64,000 nucleotides of DNA from Allolobophora icterica (taxonomy: Eukaryota; Annelida; Clitellata; Crassiclitellata; Lumbricidae). The DNA lies in assembly GCA_963556255.1 (NCBI GenBank), contig OY744610.1, positions 17,140,457-17,204,456 of the forward strand. Direction: 5' to 3'. Of the stretch, positions 62,913 to 64,000 are shown one piece after another. The notes below the pieces were generated by a model that had not been told where the DNA came from, searched no databases, and saw nothing but the letters and a program-made list of their open reading frames with translations. Positions within the stretch are counted from its first letter, which is position 1. The number at the start of each line of letters is the position of its first letter. A program made the position numbers and the translations under genes.

Positions 62913-63554
62913 TTATTCGTGTGTGTAGAAAAGACGTCTTTGTCTAGTGAACCGATCGATGACTATGACGTCGTTTACTTTTACCTGAATAGACGGTTTA
63001 GCTCCGATATAGATATTATCGATTCGAATATCGCAAACGACTTTACACCGCGTATTTATGAGAGTTTTAGGATCGATCGGTTCGTCGTTTGAATCGTAAA
63101 ATCCTGTAATTATCTTAGGCGGTACATCCGGATTTCTTGATTTTTCATAGGAAGTTAAAAGTTTCGGATACAGAGTAGGGGGTATATGGGAAAGGATTTT
63201 TCCTTTATCTTTCTTTCTGTAAAAAATATCCATTTGATCAACATCCGCATCCATGTTGTATTTATTTACCGCGTCTTTCACATCGGATTATTTAAGATGT
63301 TCTTTTACCAGTTTTAAACACGATTCAAAAATTTCAATCGTTTTCGCTTCGTCTTCGGTTTCATCTACCCTTTTATCGTACATGCTTAATGGTAAAGAAT
63401 ACGAGTCTTACAGACCCGTTTGTGAAGATTGATTTTCTTGAATCCCATAAGAATACAGCGGAGGAGTTTTTATAGATATTTTATCGATTGTTCCGTCGTC
63501 GTATTTGTACTTTAGAAATATGCGTTGAAATTTAATTTCAGCGGGAGTAGTCAT
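62913..63554 (-). pseudogene. Large-DNA-virus-like protein of unknown function, broken
   Basis: The minus strand from ATG 63554 reads an ~210-residue protein with one frameshift (near 63405) and one in-frame stop (63288-63290). Segments include KFQRIFLKYKYDDGTI, YSLPLSMYD, IFYRKKDKGKI, ITGFYDSNDEPIDPKTL and NIYIGAKPSIQVKVNDV. The pattern recalls a family conserved in nucleocytoplasmic large DNA viruses (DUF2738, from memory), for which no function is known to me. It lies directly downstream of a Polinton-type integrase on the same strand, so both may belong to one integrated virus or element. The gene is dead. Confidence 0.5.
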
Positions 63555-63653
63555 TATTAATATTGAAGTTTTTCCATGTGATTGCCATAGTGTCTGCTTT
63601 TATTATACGAATATTATTTTCTTAAATCGTAATAGCATTTCTGAATAATCGTT

Positions 63654-63998
63654 TCACAATGTCATCAAGTCTTCGTTATCGACCCACGAATTGAACGAGT
63701 CTGGATATCCTAACCATTTTACGAGTGATTTTTTCCCACGTTTTCTAATGACTTTTTCGATCCTAAATATTTCTTGAGTCGTCTTCTGTAGCTCCTGTTC
63801 ATAGAATGAGCCCTGTATCTCCTCATCGTTAGAATCAGTAATCTTATAAGTTGGCGGATCCGTGTATTGAATTTGGGATACTATAAAAACTTCCTCCGTC
63901 CATCTGGGTGTGTATCCTTTCTGAAATATATGCTTCTTCTTAGTTATTCTGACTTTATCTCCAATCGAGAATCTAGGCGCAACAGGCTGTGAGACTTC
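63654..63998 (-). CDS. Integrase C-terminus with chromodomain (different Polinton-type element, partial)
   Basis: 115 residues open at the window edge. The SH3-like C-terminal segment (FSIGDKVRITKKK, FQKGYTPRWTEEVF, then YEQELQKTT) is followed by a chromodomain: EIFRIEKVIRKRGKKSL and VKWLGYPDSFNSWV. This arrangement is typical of Polinton/Maverick integrases, in which the chromodomain steers insertion to marked chromatin. It is a different family from the integrases at 565-1578 and 50629-51642, which lack a chromodomain. The catalytic core should lie beyond base 64000. Confidence 0.82.
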   Translation of the reverse strand, partial: EVSQPVAPRFSIGDKVRITKKKHIFQKGYTPRWTEEVFIVSQIQYTDPPTYKITDSNDEEIQGSFYEQELQKTTQEIFRIEKVIRKRGKKSLVKWLGYPDSFNSWVDNEDLMTL

Positions 63999-64000
63999 TC

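Overview
The window looks like nuclear DNA of a marine invertebrate, probably a deuterostome such as an echinoderm or hemichordate, possibly a mollusc. The reasons are intron-poor, repeat-packed DNA, a Mab-21 domain gene of the kind expanded in such animals, tRNA-derived SINEs, 'TATAGCGCC' repeats joined to (CAAT)n/(CTAT)n tracts, CR1/L2- and I-like LINEs, hAT MITEs, and Polinton-like elements. The species call is inference. No bacterial genes, rRNA or CRISPR were seen.

Layout. (1) 1-~10,745: a decayed copy of a Polinton/adintovirus-type element whose left part lies outside the window. It carries PolB (partial), integrase, zinc-ribbon+PLA2 protein, packaging ATPase, an unknown 367-aa protein, penton-like minor capsid protein (frameshifted), pVI-like protein, major capsid protein (frameshifted), small membrane protein, adenain-like protease, fibre (broken), and 181-aa and 201-aa unknowns. 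(2) 10.75-21.5 kb: satellites, microsatellites, SINEs, three hAT MITEs with perfect 8-bp target duplications and a Helitron-like fragment. (3) 21,523-24,340: a Mab-21/cGAS-like nucleotidyltransferase-fold gene split by a perfect 25-bp tandem duplication. (4) 24.6-39.7 kb: a mariner-like element, LINE fragments, SINEs, another hAT MITE, a piggyBac remnant, minisatellites and a decayed I-like LINE. (5) 39,679-56,481: a complete second copy of the Polinton/adintovirus-type element, in inverted orientation to the first, with 521-bp terminal inverted repeats and the 6-bp target duplication TAGGTG, inserted inside the LINE reading frame. (6) 57.4-58.3 kb: pseudo-tRNA, hAT MITE, SINE and (TA)n. (7) 58,328-62,169: an internally deleted Ty3/gypsy-type LTR retrotransposon with two matching 484-bp LTRs. 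(8) 62.9-64.0 kb: a broken gene resembling a large-DNA-virus family of unknown function, next to the chromodomain-bearing C-terminus of a different Polinton-type integrase that runs off the window.

In the complete element the genes form a virion module (ATPase, penton, pVI-like, major capsid, membrane protein, protease, fibre and two accessory genes, all leftward) and a replication/integration module (PolB leftward, integrase and PLA2 protein rightward). The most interesting signal is at the membrane protein/protease junction. In both copies the upstream gene ends at A_AAA_AAC directly followed by TAA, with a hairpin 6 nt downstream, and the protease lies in the -1 frame. In the complete copy the protease has no upstream ATG, so a -1 ribosomal frameshift, making a membrane protein-protease fusion, is the simplest reading.
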